Assembly: GCA_948470905.1 (NCBI GenBank)
Contig: CAOKQK010000022.1
Location: forward strand, 1 to 44,550
From: an uncultured Lachnospiraceae bacterium
Lineage (GTDB): Bacteria; Bacillota; Clostridia; Lachnospirales; Lachnospiraceae
Length of the DNA stretch: 44,550 nt
Reading direction: 5' to 3'
Notes under the pieces: generated by a model
What the model saw: only the letters and a program-made list of their open reading frames with translations
Databases searched by the model: none
Told to the model about the DNA's origin: nothing
In this document: positions 9,376 to 17,896 of the stretch, piece after piece
How the letters are laid out: every line of letters starts with the position of its first letter
Numbering within the stretch: position 1 is the first letter of the stretch
Position numbers and translations under genes: made by a program

Positions 9376-9956
9376 TTCAAAAGTTTGATTTTCAGGAACT
9401 GGCTTTAAAGGGTGCATACAAAATTAAGCCATTTTATGCTGAAGATGAAAGGGGCGGATTAATAAAGGATTACAATATTGATACCTTCAAAGAAAACGGT
9501 ATTACGCATCAGTTGAAAGAAGTATTCTATACTGTTTCTCATAAGGGAGTCATTCGTGCAATACACTTTCAATTAAATCGACAACAGGCCAAATTGGTGC
9601 GGTGTATCAAAGGACACATTTATGATGTAATAGTGGATTTAAGGCCTCAATCACCTACATTTGGATTGTGGAAGGGTTTTCATCTCACTGAAGAAAATAT
9701 GGATTGCATTTTGGTACCTCAATATTTTGGACATGGTTATCTTGTACTTGAAGATTCCATAGTCAGCTATAAGTGTGGAGAGGTTTTTTATGGAGAAGGT
9801 GATTCAGGAATTATGTATGATGATCCTGACATCGGCATTAATTGGCCAATGGAATTGATTGGAGGTATTAAAAATATCATTATAAGTGAAAAAGATAAAT
9901 CCTTAATGAGTTTCTCGGACTATAAGAAAATTGCTTCCATTACAAAAAACATATAA
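9372..9956 (+). CDS. RmlC-like sugar 3- or 3,5-epimerase, copy A
   Basis: A 194-residue cupin-type epimerase of the dTDP-4-dehydrorhamnose 3,5-epimerase family. The conserved catalytic His is in VIRAIHFQ, followed by the substrate-phosphate region KLVRCIKGHIYDVIVDLRP and the FGHGYLVLEDS and YDDPDIGINWP segments. The tyrosine pair of the RmlC YKxxxYY motif, one of which acts as general acid, is replaced here (YKCGEVFY). The same loss in copy B hints at C3-only epimerisation or another stereochemical outcome. In this context the substrate is probably CDP-4-keto-6-deoxyglucose. ATGA overlap with the SDR gene indicates coupling. Confidence 0.87.
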   Translation: MIQKFDFQELALKGAYKIKPFYAEDERGGLIKDYNIDTFKENGITHQLKEVFYTVSHKGVIRAIHFQLNRQQAKLVRCIKGHIYDVIVDLRPQSPTFGLWKGFHLTEENMDCILVPQYFGHGYLVLEDSIVSYKCGEVFYGEGDSGIMYDDPDIGINWPMELIGGIKNIIISEKDKSLMSFSDYKKIASITKNI

Positions 9957-10064
9957 TCATTTGGAAAGTGCCTGTATGTATTCAGCTGTTAATTGTTTTT
10001 AATGAAAAAAATATATTACAATTAATAGTTTAATGTTCAATTAAGTGTATAAGGTAAAGGACAT

Positions 10065-11357
10065 ATGAATAAAAAATTAAAAATTAATATGATCGGAAGC
10101 ACAATTTGCAAGCCAATATCAATGCTCATATCATATATCTATGTCCCAATAGTCCTTAATTACCTGGGTATGGAAAAGTATGGTATTTGGTCTACAATAC
10201 TCACCATACTCTCCTGGATAAGCTACTTTGATATAGGAATCGGAAACGGACTAAGAAATAAGCTCACGGAATCTTTGAGCAGAAAAGATGGGCGAAGCAA
10301 GAAGCTTGTATCTTCTGCGTATGCATTTATTGCAATTATTATGATTGTCGTGGCAATTATATTTTCTGCGGCTGCCTCTTTTGTCAACTGGGACAGAGTA
10401 TTTGGCGTATACAATATAGAGGAGAACCTTGCTGGAGTTGTCACCATCAGCATAATTTTTGTAGCAGTAAATTTTGTTTTGTCGATTTGTAAAAATGTAC
10501 TATATGCGTTGCAGAAAGCGGCGCATGTCAGTGTAATGGAACTTGCGGTGCAGCTCATTAACATGGTCTGTATATTGATTGTCACGAGAGTGTTTGAAAG
10601 TAATCTGTTTATAATGGCGCTTATATATGGTATTTCCATGCTAATTGTAAATATTACCGCAAGTATTATTGTCTATAAAAGGCGTGAAAATATCAGGCCA
10701 AGCTTAAGGGACGTTGATATCAAAATTGGCAGGAGCATCACTGACCTTGGAATGCGTTTTTTTATTGTTCAACTCTGTGCATTGATCTTATTCACAACAG
10801 ATAGTTTAATAATTTCCTATTTGTATGGCGCTTCTGATGTGACGCCATACAATACTGTCAATAAGCTGTTTCAAGTGATCATAGGGGTATTTGCTGCACT
10901 TTTATCTCCCATATGGAGTGCAATAACCGAGTATGCAGCCCAAACAAGATATAATGATATTAAAAAAATAATAAAAAAAATATACTTAATGATGATACCG
11001 TTTTTCATGGGAGCAATCATATTAATGTTCTTTTTTATTCCTATTTCAAGGGTTTGGCTGCAAAGAGATATTCCCTATCAAAATTATTTAATCCAATGCG
11101 GAGCGGCTTACTGCATTGTAAGTTTATGGACTAATTCTCATGGCACCATTGCAAACGGTCTTGGTCTGGTCAAAAACCAGGTATATATGGCAATCATACA
11201 AGCCGTTGTGAATATACCTGTTTCATTGTACTTTGCAAAAGAATGTGGTATGGGTTCCGCAGGTGTCATGTTGGGCACAGTTGTAACACTGCTGATATCT
11301 TCTTTTTGGCTGCCAATATTAATACATGGTTATTTAAGACGGAGAAAGAAACAATGA
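10065..11357 (+). CDS. Polysaccharide flippase, Wzx-like, locus 1
   Basis: A 430-residue integral membrane protein with about twelve to fourteen hydrophobic segments. Its N-terminus (STICKPISMLISYIYVPIVLNYLGMEKYGIW) fits the MATE/MVF polysaccharide transporter group. Wzx proteins flip undecaprenyl-PP-linked repeat units to the outer face of the membrane. The presence of a Wzy-like gene upstream and transferases on both sides supports this role. The 108-base gap before it contains only AT-rich sequence with no clear terminator, and GTAAAGGA lies just before the ATG. It overlaps the next gene by four bases. Confidence 0.86.
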   Translation: MNKKLKINMIGSTICKPISMLISYIYVPIVLNYLGMEKYGIWSTILTILSWISYFDIGIGNGLRNKLTESLSRKDGRSKKLVSSAYAFIAIIMIVVAIIFSAAASFVNWDRVFGVYNIEENLAGVVTISIIFVAVNFVLSICKNVLYALQKAAHVSVMELAVQLINMVCILIVTRVFESNLFIMALIYGISMLIVNITASIIVYKRRENIRPSLRDVDIKIGRSITDLGMRFFIVQLCALILFTTDSLIISYLYGASDVTPYNTVNKLFQVIIGVFAALLSPIWSAITEYAAQTRYNDIKKIIKKIYLMMIPFFMGAIILMFFFIPISRVWLQRDIPYQNYLIQCGAAYCIVSLWTNSHGTIANGLGLVKNQVYMAIIQAVVNIPVSLYFAKECGMGSAGVMLGTVVTLLISSFWLPILIHGYLRRRKKQ

Positions 11358-12496
11358 AAATTGCAGTCGTAGTAAATGAATTAAATATCAGAGGCGGAAC
11401 CCATAAACAGGTTCTCCGGTTATGTCAATATTTAAGCGAAAATAATATAGATTTTGTATTATGCACAAAAATTTATGAAAGGCAAAAGACATATAAGGAA
11501 TTTGAAAGCTTTAAAATCATTTCGTTATATGATGAAAAATCTGATTTAAATAAAGCAGAACATAAAAATGATAATCGTAATCTTTTCAATATTATTCCAG
11601 ATGATGTTGATATATTCAATGTACATGACAATCAGCTAAATGGCTTTATTTATTGTGCGCTGAAAAAAGGCAAAAAAATTGTCTGGCAGATTAATGATCT
11701 GCCGAACGCTTTTCATGTTGGCGTCAATAAAAAAGATAATAAATTAATCAAAGATTATCTGACAAAACTTGCTATCATCCACATGGCAGAAAAAATTGAT
11801 GTTATTACCGTTAATGTATCAAAAAATAAAGAACGTGTGGAAAAATACATGAAGAAGGAAGCAAAGGTTTTGTACTGCGGAGTTGATATAAACAACAGCT
11901 TAAAAAAACACTCTTTTGCTGATATAAATGGCGATTTTTCGATTCTGTCCATGGGTGTATTTTTATCGTATCGAAATTATGAATCATTAATACTTTCCGT
12001 AGAGAGGCTCAGAAAAGAAGGATGCAAGGTGCGGCTCGATATCATCGGAAACACGGATATTGATATTGATTATGTAAAGAAAATCCGGCAGATGATCGTT
12101 GAAAAAAGGGTAGATGATTATGTAAAAATCTGGGGACAGGTCGATGATGATTCATATAATAAATTATTTAATGCTGCTAATGCTTTCGCCTTTGTGAACA
12201 TTGAACAGAGCTGGGGGCTGGCTGTTTTTGAAGCAATGAGCGCCGGACTGCCAACCATTGTATCAAACAGTGTTGGCGCTGTCGAATTATTGCATCAGGA
12301 TGTAGATTCCATAATTCTTGATCCCAAAAATATTGGTCAAATATGTACAGCAATAAAGAAATTAATGACTGATGAAACATATTACAACAACATTTCTGAT
12401 GAATCAGCAAGGATTGTAAAAGAATTTACATGGGATAAACTATATAGCTCTAAGATGCTGAAAATATTCCAAGAAATATGGGAGGAACAAAATTGA
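11354..12496 (+). CDS. GT4 family glycosyltransferase
   Basis: A 380-residue GT-B protein. It has the N-terminal IAVVVNELNIRGGTHKQVL (glycine-rich acceptor loop) and DVFNVHDNQ-like central strands. The donor domain holds ILSMGVFLSYRNYE and the E-x7-E motif in EQSWGLAVFEAMSAGLP (about residues 288-304). The ATG at 11354 is chosen over an upstream in-frame start inside the flippase gene, because it gives the conserved beta-strand N-terminus, has GGAGAAAG before it and overlaps the upstream stop as ATGA. Donor sugar is not identifiable. Confidence 0.85.
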   Translation: MKIAVVVNELNIRGGTHKQVLRLCQYLSENNIDFVLCTKIYERQKTYKEFESFKIISLYDEKSDLNKAEHKNDNRNLFNIIPDDVDIFNVHDNQLNGFIYCALKKGKKIVWQINDLPNAFHVGVNKKDNKLIKDYLTKLAIIHMAEKIDVITVNVSKNKERVEKYMKKEAKVLYCGVDINNSLKKHSFADINGDFSILSMGVFLSYRNYESLILSVERLRKEGCKVRLDIIGNTDIDIDYVKKIRQMIVEKRVDDYVKIWGQVDDDSYNKLFNAANAFAFVNIEQSWGLAVFEAMSAGLPTIVSNSVGAVELLHQDVDSIILDPKNIGQICTAIKKLMTDETYYNNISDESARIVKEFTWDKLYSSKMLKIFQEIWEEQN

Positions 12497-13698
12497 AATA
12501 TTTAATTTTAGGCGCAGGACCGGCTGGATTGACTGTTGCAAACAGGTTAAAACAGGCAGGAATTACGGATTTTCTTGTGTTAGAAAAAGAAGAAACAGCA
12601 GGAGGGCTCTGCCGGTCTGCTGAGGTAGACGGTTCACCCCTTGATATAGGCGGTGGTCATTTTTTGGATGTGTGCCGCCCTACAGTCAATGAATTTCTTT
12701 TTGGTTTCATGCCAGAAGAAGAATGGGACAAATACGACAGAGACAGCAGGATCATTGTTAATGGCAATCTCATTAATCATCCCCTTGAGGCAAATATCTG
12801 GCAAATGAAAATTGAAGATCAAGTGGAATATCTCAAATCAATTGCTGTTGCCGGATGTAATCTTGGAACAGAGATGCCGAAAATGTTTATAGATTGGATA
12901 TATTGGAAACTGGGCTCTAAAATAGCGGAAGAATACATGATTCCTTACAATCAGAAAATTTTTGATAAGGAACTTGACCAGCTGGGTACTTATTGGCTGG
13001 AGAAGCTTCCAAATGTAAGCTTTGAAGAAACGCTTCTTTCCTGCCTGACCAAAAAGGCATACGGAACACAACCAGGACATGCTCAATTCTATTATCCGAA
13101 GAAGTATGGCTATGGAGAAGTATGGCTCAGAATGGCTGATGCAATCAAAGACAATATAGAATATAATAAATTTGTTAGAGGAATTGACTTTAAGACCAAG
13201 ACAGTAACCACAGCCGATGGCTGCAGATATCAAGCACAGATGATCATTAATACTGCTCCCTGGACAGCATTTGATGAAATTGTGAACATGCCCGATAATA
13301 TCAGGCAAAGCATAGGCGATTTAAAATATAGTTCTATCCAGATTGAGTATGTTGCGGAAAACCTGGATACATCGTGTCATTGGATATACTATCCGGATCC
13401 CGGGCTTTCTTATCACAGAATCCTTGTTCGTCATAATTTCTGTCTAAATAGTAAAGGGTATTGGACAGAAACAAACAGTGAGCGGATTAATATGGAAAAA
13501 CCAAACAGCAATTTTAAGTATATGAATCAATATGCTTATCCCTTGAATACAATCAAGAAACCAGAGATCATTAAGAAACTGCTTGATTGGAGCAGGAAAC
13601 AGGGAGTGATAGGTCTTGGACGCTGGGGTGAACACCAGCATTATAACTCAGACGTAACGGTGGAGTTGGCAATGAAGCTGGCAGACAAGCTGGCATAA
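12493..13698 (+). CDS. FAD-dependent oxidoreductase related to UDP-galactopyranose mutase
   Basis: A 401-residue flavoprotein. The N-terminal LILGAGPAGL (GxGxxG at residues 7-12), the acidic residue ending the second strand (VLEKEET) and GGLCRS form the FAD-binding motif. The C-terminal GLGRWGEHQHYNSDVTVELA resembles the last FAD-contact block of UDP-galactopyranose mutases and protoporphyrinogen-oxidase-like proteins in glycan clusters. It may make a furanose sugar nucleotide or act on the keto-sugar, but the family contains several uncharacterised branches. The TTG at 12493 is chosen as start because GGGAGGA lies just before it and the TTG overlaps the upstream TGA. The ATG at 12478 precedes that site. 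Confidence 0.72.
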   Translation: MKYLILGAGPAGLTVANRLKQAGITDFLVLEKEETAGGLCRSAEVDGSPLDIGGGHFLDVCRPTVNEFLFGFMPEEEWDKYDRDSRIIVNGNLINHPLEANIWQMKIEDQVEYLKSIAVAGCNLGTEMPKMFIDWIYWKLGSKIAEEYMIPYNQKIFDKELDQLGTYWLEKLPNVSFEETLLSCLTKKAYGTQPGHAQFYYPKKYGYGEVWLRMADAIKDNIEYNKFVRGIDFKTKTVTTADGCRYQAQMIINTAPWTAFDEIVNMPDNIRQSIGDLKYSSIQIEYVAENLDTSCHWIYYPDPGLSYHRILVRHNFCLNSKGYWTETNSERINMEKPNSNFKYMNQYAYPLNTIKKPEIIKKLLDWSRKQGVIGLGRWGEHQHYNSDVTVELAMKLADKLA

Positions 13699-13699
13699 A

Positions 13700-14988
13700 G
13701 GGAAGAATCGGATAAAAGTATCTATTATAAATATGGGTTCCTGTTCAAAATGGATCGGATTGAGTATCAACCTCGTTTTTTATTTTCTTTTCTATTTTGT
13801 ATTATGGAAATTTTTTGGCAATATAAAGGATATTTCTGACCTCGGTAAATTACTGGCAATTGGTGTTATCTTACTTCATCCCCTTGTATTATCGGAAGCG
13901 CTGACAAATCAAAATGTATCTGATGTTTTCCTTGGCACAAATGACTTTTTTGGTTGTTTTGGACAAGGACGATATGAGCATTAAGAGAGTGATAGGAGTT
14001 TCATTAACGGCGGCAGTTGGAATGCTGACACACTATTATTTTGGGATATGGCTGGGCTTGTTTTCGATGGGATATCTAATTTATTTGGTGATAACCATTC
14101 CAGGCGGGCTGGGTAAGCTGAGGGCAGCAGGCACTTATATGGGGACGATGATGATATCCCTGGCAAGTACAACGCTGCTATTCCCTAAATGGATCAAAAA
14201 CATCTTTTTTGATGATGGAACAAAAGGACATTCCAGTTGGATGAAAATATTTGGGGGGGCACATACTGAAAGAGTTTTCAGTATCAGTGTCTAATACTTG
14301 TACACAGCTTACCACAGAAAATGGAATAACAGTACCATTGATTTTGTTCGCAATTGTGATTATCCTTTACTTTTTTGGACGAAAGGGAAATTACAAAATT
14401 TGTCTGATGGTGGTTTCCAGTATTTTATATGCAGTGTTCATCACACATACGCAGCCCACAGCGGAAGGCAGATATCTATGGAGTTCTTCTATATTGTTGT
14501 TAATCGCTTTTATTTATATGCTTATGGAAGATATTTGCTTATTGATGCCCAATAACAATCCGCCTGTCCGCGTACGTGCAATGACCTGCTGTCTGGTAGT
14601 GTTTTTGGTAGCAGATATATGCAAAAGTATTGATCCGGGCAATATTGCCTATTTGAGATGGCGTCCTGAGGCACAGGAACTGGCGGTAAAGCAGGAAACG
14701 GATTGTCCTTGGATAATATTTTATGATAATGTAGATTGGATTTTTATGTGTTCCATGTATGATTTTATTACACCCAGAGCAGTTAAACGTGTTGGGACAC
14801 AGACGCCAGGAGAATATGATAAAATAATACAAGAGGCAGACAAGGTGATTGTATATACAAATGAGTCTGTGAAAAACATAGAACAATGTATACAGTATTT
14901 AGAAGCTTCCTGCGATAAACAAATAGCTGAATATGAACTGATCAGTTCTAATTATCTGTTGTCTGTTTATTGCGTAATGTTGAAATAG
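13700..14988 (+). pseudogene. Broken multispanning membrane protein of polysaccharide locus 1
   Basis: Three overlapping reading frames make one continuous hydrophobic protein if two single-base shifts are undone. One is in the AAAA run at 13911-13914 and one in the seven-G run at 14253-14259. The joined product reads through ALTNQ-MYLMFSLAQMTF and through WMKIFGG-HILKEFSVSVS. About eight membrane segments and a soluble C-terminal tail suggest a GT39/GT-C-like membrane glycosyltransferase, but no catalytic N-terminus is visible. The frame is open from 13700 and begins inside a membrane domain, so the 5' end is missing. Its natural stop at 14988 abuts the truncated AAA-ATPase copy. The frameshifts could be assembly errors in homopolymers. 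The missing N-terminus argues for genuine decay. Confidence 0.72.
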
Positions 14989-15827
14989 ATGTTTCTATCG
15001 CGGTACCGCCATGTGTATAATCCACGGTCTGTTGTGGAGGCAATGCGCTGTCATGACTTTTCGGGCTATTGGGCTTCTACTGAGACTTATGAGGCGCTGA
15101 AGGTGTATATGGATATGGACTTTAACGGGCTTCGCGCAGATATCGTGCGGATGCTTGGGGGCGGGGCTATCAGAGTAAATACGCGCAGTTTTCAGAATGA
15201 CATGCGCACTTTTAAGACAAAGGACGATGTGCTGACTCTGCTGATCCATCTGGGATATCTGGCATATGACTCCATATCAAAGGAGGCATTCATCCCCAAC
15301 AAAGAGATCATGGGGGAGTTTGAGACCGCTATGAGTGTGAGCGGTTGGTCAGAAGTGATGCAGGTCCTGAAGGCTTCGGAGAGATTTTTTGCGGATACAT
15401 TGGCATGCGATGGGAAAAGCGTTGCTGAAGGTCTGGACAAGGCGCATGGAGAAGCGGCATCCATACTGACCTACAATGACGAAAACAGTCTCGTCTGTGC
15501 CATCGGCCTTGCATATTACAGCGCCAGGAAGGATTATATGCTCATTCGAGAGTTTCCTGCGGGGCACGGGTTTGCGGACGTTGTTTTCCTGCCGCTGCCT
15601 TCCGCGGGCAAGCCTGCTCTGGTAGTGGAATTGAAATATGACAAGACCGCAGATGTCGCCATCCGACAGATCCAGGACCGTAACTCCCCCCTCCCCGGGC
15701 TCTGGAGGAATATACCGGTGAAATCCTGCTTGTAGAGATTAATTATGACAGAGATAACAGGGATAGACCGCACAGCTGTGTGATAAAAAAATTTGAGCGG
15801 TATAACGGCTCTATCCCTGATCTTTGA
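14989..15827 (+). pseudogene. 3' fragment of AAA-ATPase/PD-(D/E)XK protein
   Basis: The protein starting YRHVYNPRSVVEAMRC matches the C-terminal half of the intact protein at 20630-22204 nearly residue for residue as far as the PD-(D/E)XK motif (FADVVFLPLP then VVELKYDK). The whole N-terminal ATPase domain, including the P-loop, is absent. The frame is lost in a C-rich tract at 15685-15698. Reading resumes in another frame as ALEEYTGEILLVEINYD and stops at 15827, which is the family's normal end. The DNA is noticeably more GC-rich than the polysaccharide gene before it. It is convergent with, and overlaps by a few bases, the gene on the other strand. Confidence 0.88.
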
Positions 15828-17526
15828 CTACCCGCACCAGGCATTTCTTCCTGTTACAGGCTATCCCATATTTAAGGATTACCTCCACCCCATTCCGCCG
15901 CAGCCTGTTCTCATAGCCCATCTTCTCTATCTGCCTCAGCGCCTCCCCGCATCCGGATTCCAGGCTGCCTCCGTCCGGATATTTCACCTCGATGACAATA
16001 CCTGTCTTTCCATCCTCCGTCTCCACCAAAATATCGCTGAACCCGTCTCCTGACTCAGCATTGGAGCTGATATCCCAGTCTTCCCGGTGGCTCAGCAGCC
16101 CCAGCAGTATGCCATGATAAAAATTTTCCTTTTTATCCCTGCGCACACTCGTGTCACGGATACTGATGGTTCTTTCCAGGTAAGCATTAAACTGCTGCTC
16201 CACCGTCTCTGCGTCTCCCACCGCAAATGCTGTGCAAAACGCATCCAGCCTCGGAGTGTCCCTGCGTGCTTCCTCCTGAAACCATTCCATGATCTGTTCG
16301 ATGAAAATTTCCCTGACCTCAAGGTTCGGTATCGCCAGCTGGTAGACCCTTCCATCCGGCTTCCCGCGGTAAGTGAGATAACCGGTGGTAAACAGGATGC
16401 TCCACAGATTATCGATGTTCTTATACAGATCCCTGTAAGTCAGTTCCTGATCAATCTTTCTGGCAATGCATTCACCTTCAATCAGCCGCTCCAGCTCCCG
16501 CCTTGTCTTTGGGCCAGCCATCCGGATAAAACTCCGGACAATGCCGTTTCCGCTTGTATTGACCCAAAAAGACCTTGGAAGGGCATCTTCTTCCCAGCGG
16601 AGCAGATCTACATAATTGACCACGTCCCAGGGGCAATATATATCTGTATGGCCGAACCGGTATCCGTCATACCAGGTCTTAACCAGTTCATACTTGTCCG
16701 CCAGGCCGTAATACTCCAGCATTTCGCGGACTTCTCTGTCCGTAAAGCCGAAATGCTCGTCAAACCGGGCGTCTGTTACCGACATGATCTTCATGTTGTT
16801 CAGCCCTGTAAAAATACTTTCTCTGGTAATCCTCAGGCATCCGGTCAATACTGCAAAATAAAGGCTGTCATTTGTTTTCAGAGCCTGGCTGAACAGGCTG
16901 CGGATTAAGGCGACCATTTCGTCATAATAGCCGGACTGCTGTGCCTTATCCAGGGGCACGTCATACTCATCAATCAAAAGTATGACTTTCTGACCGTAAT
17001 GCCTGCAAAGAAGATACGTCAAAGTGCGCAGGCTGCCAGCCAGCACATCGTCCGGTATGATAAATCCCTGCTTTCCGCTCACATCTATATGAAGCAGCTG
17101 TGCGTACTGCTTCTTTTCCATATCCGAAAGCCGGTCGCTTTCCAATAAAAATTGAAAACGCATCGCCTCATTTCCGATGATCGAGCTCAGCATCCCCCTG
17201 GCTGTCACATAATCCATGGCATTTACATCCTTCAATGTAACGGATACTACAGGAAACTTCCCCATATAATCTGCGCACAGGTCTTCTTCCGCCCCTATCT
17301 CCAGCCCGTCAAACAGCCTGCTGTCACAGCCATATTCAAAAAAATATTTGAGCATATTCATATTGAGGGACTTGCCAAATCGTCTAGGACGTGTGAACAA
17401 ATTCACCTCCCCCCAATTACGGAGCAGTTCTTTTATCAATCCGGTTTTATCCACATAATAAAAATTCATGGTCCGTATTTTTTCAAAATTCTCAATGCCA
17501 ATGGGTAATTTAACAAGAGACTTCAC
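15811..17526 (-). CDS. Predicted AAA-ATPase with C-terminal PD-(D/E)XK nuclease-like domain
   Basis: A 571-residue protein of the AAA-ATPase_like/PDDEXK_9 type (Pfam PF09820 and PF08011 by motif recognition). It has a degenerate P-loop RPRRFGKS at residues 46-53, Walker B VILLIDEYD at about 181-189, and a middle winged-helix-like region. Near 495-520 a nuclease-like core shows GFSDILVE then IVIEVKYP (the D...ExK pattern). The GTG at 17526 is chosen because AAGGAG precedes it and the family N-terminus (KLPIGIENFEKIR...YVDKT) begins there. Longer in-frame sequence upstream is the structured repeat at 17620-17707. The cellular role is not established. Many copies per genome and variable context suggest selfish or defence-related biology, which is inference. 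Confidence 0.9.
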   Translation of the reverse strand: MKSLVKLPIGIENFEKIRTMNFYYVDKTGLIKELLRNWGEVNLFTRPRRFGKSLNMNMLKYFFEYGCDSRLFDGLEIGAEEDLCADYMGKFPVVSVTLKDVNAMDYVTARGMLSSIIGNEAMRFQFLLESDRLSDMEKKQYAQLLHIDVSGKQGFIIPDDVLAGSLRTLTYLLCRHYGQKVILLIDEYDVPLDKAQQSGYYDEMVALIRSLFSQALKTNDSLYFAVLTGCLRITRESIFTGLNNMKIMSVTDARFDEHFGFTDREVREMLEYYGLADKYELVKTWYDGYRFGHTDIYCPWDVVNYVDLLRWEEDALPRSFWVNTSGNGIVRSFIRMAGPKTRRELERLIEGECIARKIDQELTYRDLYKNIDNLWSILFTTGYLTYRGKPDGRVYQLAIPNLEVREIFIEQIMEWFQEEARRDTPRLDAFCTAFAVGDAETVEQQFNAYLERTISIRDTSVRRDKKENFYHGILLGLLSHREDWDISSNAESGDGFSDILVETEDGKTGIVIEVKYPDGGSLESGCGEALRQIEKMGYENRLRRNGVEVILKYGIACNRKKCLVRVVKDQG

Positions 17527-17619
17527 GGTGATACGCTCCTTCCTGATTTCTGTCCTATATCCATATGACGCCCCTTTTTCCGCGGACAATGAGCCGGAGG
17601 AGGTGCCTGCAGCAGGGGT

Positions 17620-17707
17620 GTTGATTCCCGCGGGGCAATAAGTCATAAATCCGAGGAAGTCAACTTCCGAGAAGTTTACTTCTCTGGGGCCCTGACGAAT
17701 GCAGCCA
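17620..17707 (-). repeat. Structured interspersed repeat, copy 1 (upstream of AAA-ATPase gene)
   Basis: Read on the minus strand this is GCATTCGTCAGGG, then paired arms around AGAAGTAAACTTCT and GGAAGTTGACTTCC, then TTATTGCCCCGCGGGAATCAA. It aligns with the repeat at 19790-19875 over almost its full length. The outer arms (GCATT near one end and ATTGCCCGCGGG at the other) are shared with the copies at 20520 and 30485. It lies about 95 bases upstream of the GTG at 17526 and in the same orientation as that gene. Confidence 0.75.
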
Positions 17708-17772
17708 GAATCAGATGCCACCGTTGCCTGCAATGGGGTTGCTGACTGTTTCAATGGGCTGTCAATACTGAC

Positions 17773-17778
17773 AGTATA
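17773..17778 (-). promoter_or_regulatory. Possible -10 box for the AAA-ATPase gene
   Basis: On the minus strand TATACT lies about 250 bases upstream of the GTG at 17526. A poor -35 (TGGATT) sits 17 bases before it. An adjacent perfect palindrome CTGTCA-ATAC-TGACAG follows at about 17759-17774. If this is the promoter, the structured repeat would be part of the 5' untranslated RNA. The match is weak and the call is tentative. Confidence 0.3.
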
Positions 17779-17844
17779 TCACAGATTGCATATAAAATCC
17801 ATAAATAATCCCGCAGCAAAATGCTCCCGGCAGCTCAGTCGTAG

Positions 17845-17868
17845 CAGTTCAGACAGGTCGCTGAACTG
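17845..17868. other. Inverted repeat downstream of the HEPN gene
   Basis: CAGTTCAG and CTGAACTG form an eight-base perfect stem with an eight-base loop, about 30 bases after the stop of the minus-strand gene ending at 17897. There is no T-run after it on the minus strand, so it is only a possible weak terminator or RNA 3' end hairpin. The rest of the 370-base gap up to 17526 holds the structured repeat and the possible promoter. Confidence 0.45.
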
Positions 17869-17896
17869 TTACGGGCAATCCAAAGTTGCTCCGTAT

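Noticed and set aside
6546..9956. Abequose/paratose/tyvelose pathway
   Set aside because: RfbF and RfbG are present, but the essential 3-dehydrase RfbH/DdhC and its reductase are not in the window.
15793..16908. Plus-strand frames opposite the AAA-ATPase gene
   Set aside because: They are shadows of the minus-strand gene, which has clear P-loop, Walker B and nuclease motifs.
15811..17754. 647-residue reading frame for the minus-strand AAA-ATPase starting at 17754
   Set aside because: The extra N-terminal 76 residues cover the structured repeat, have no family match and no ribosome binding site. The GTG at 17526 has AAGGAG and the family N-terminus.
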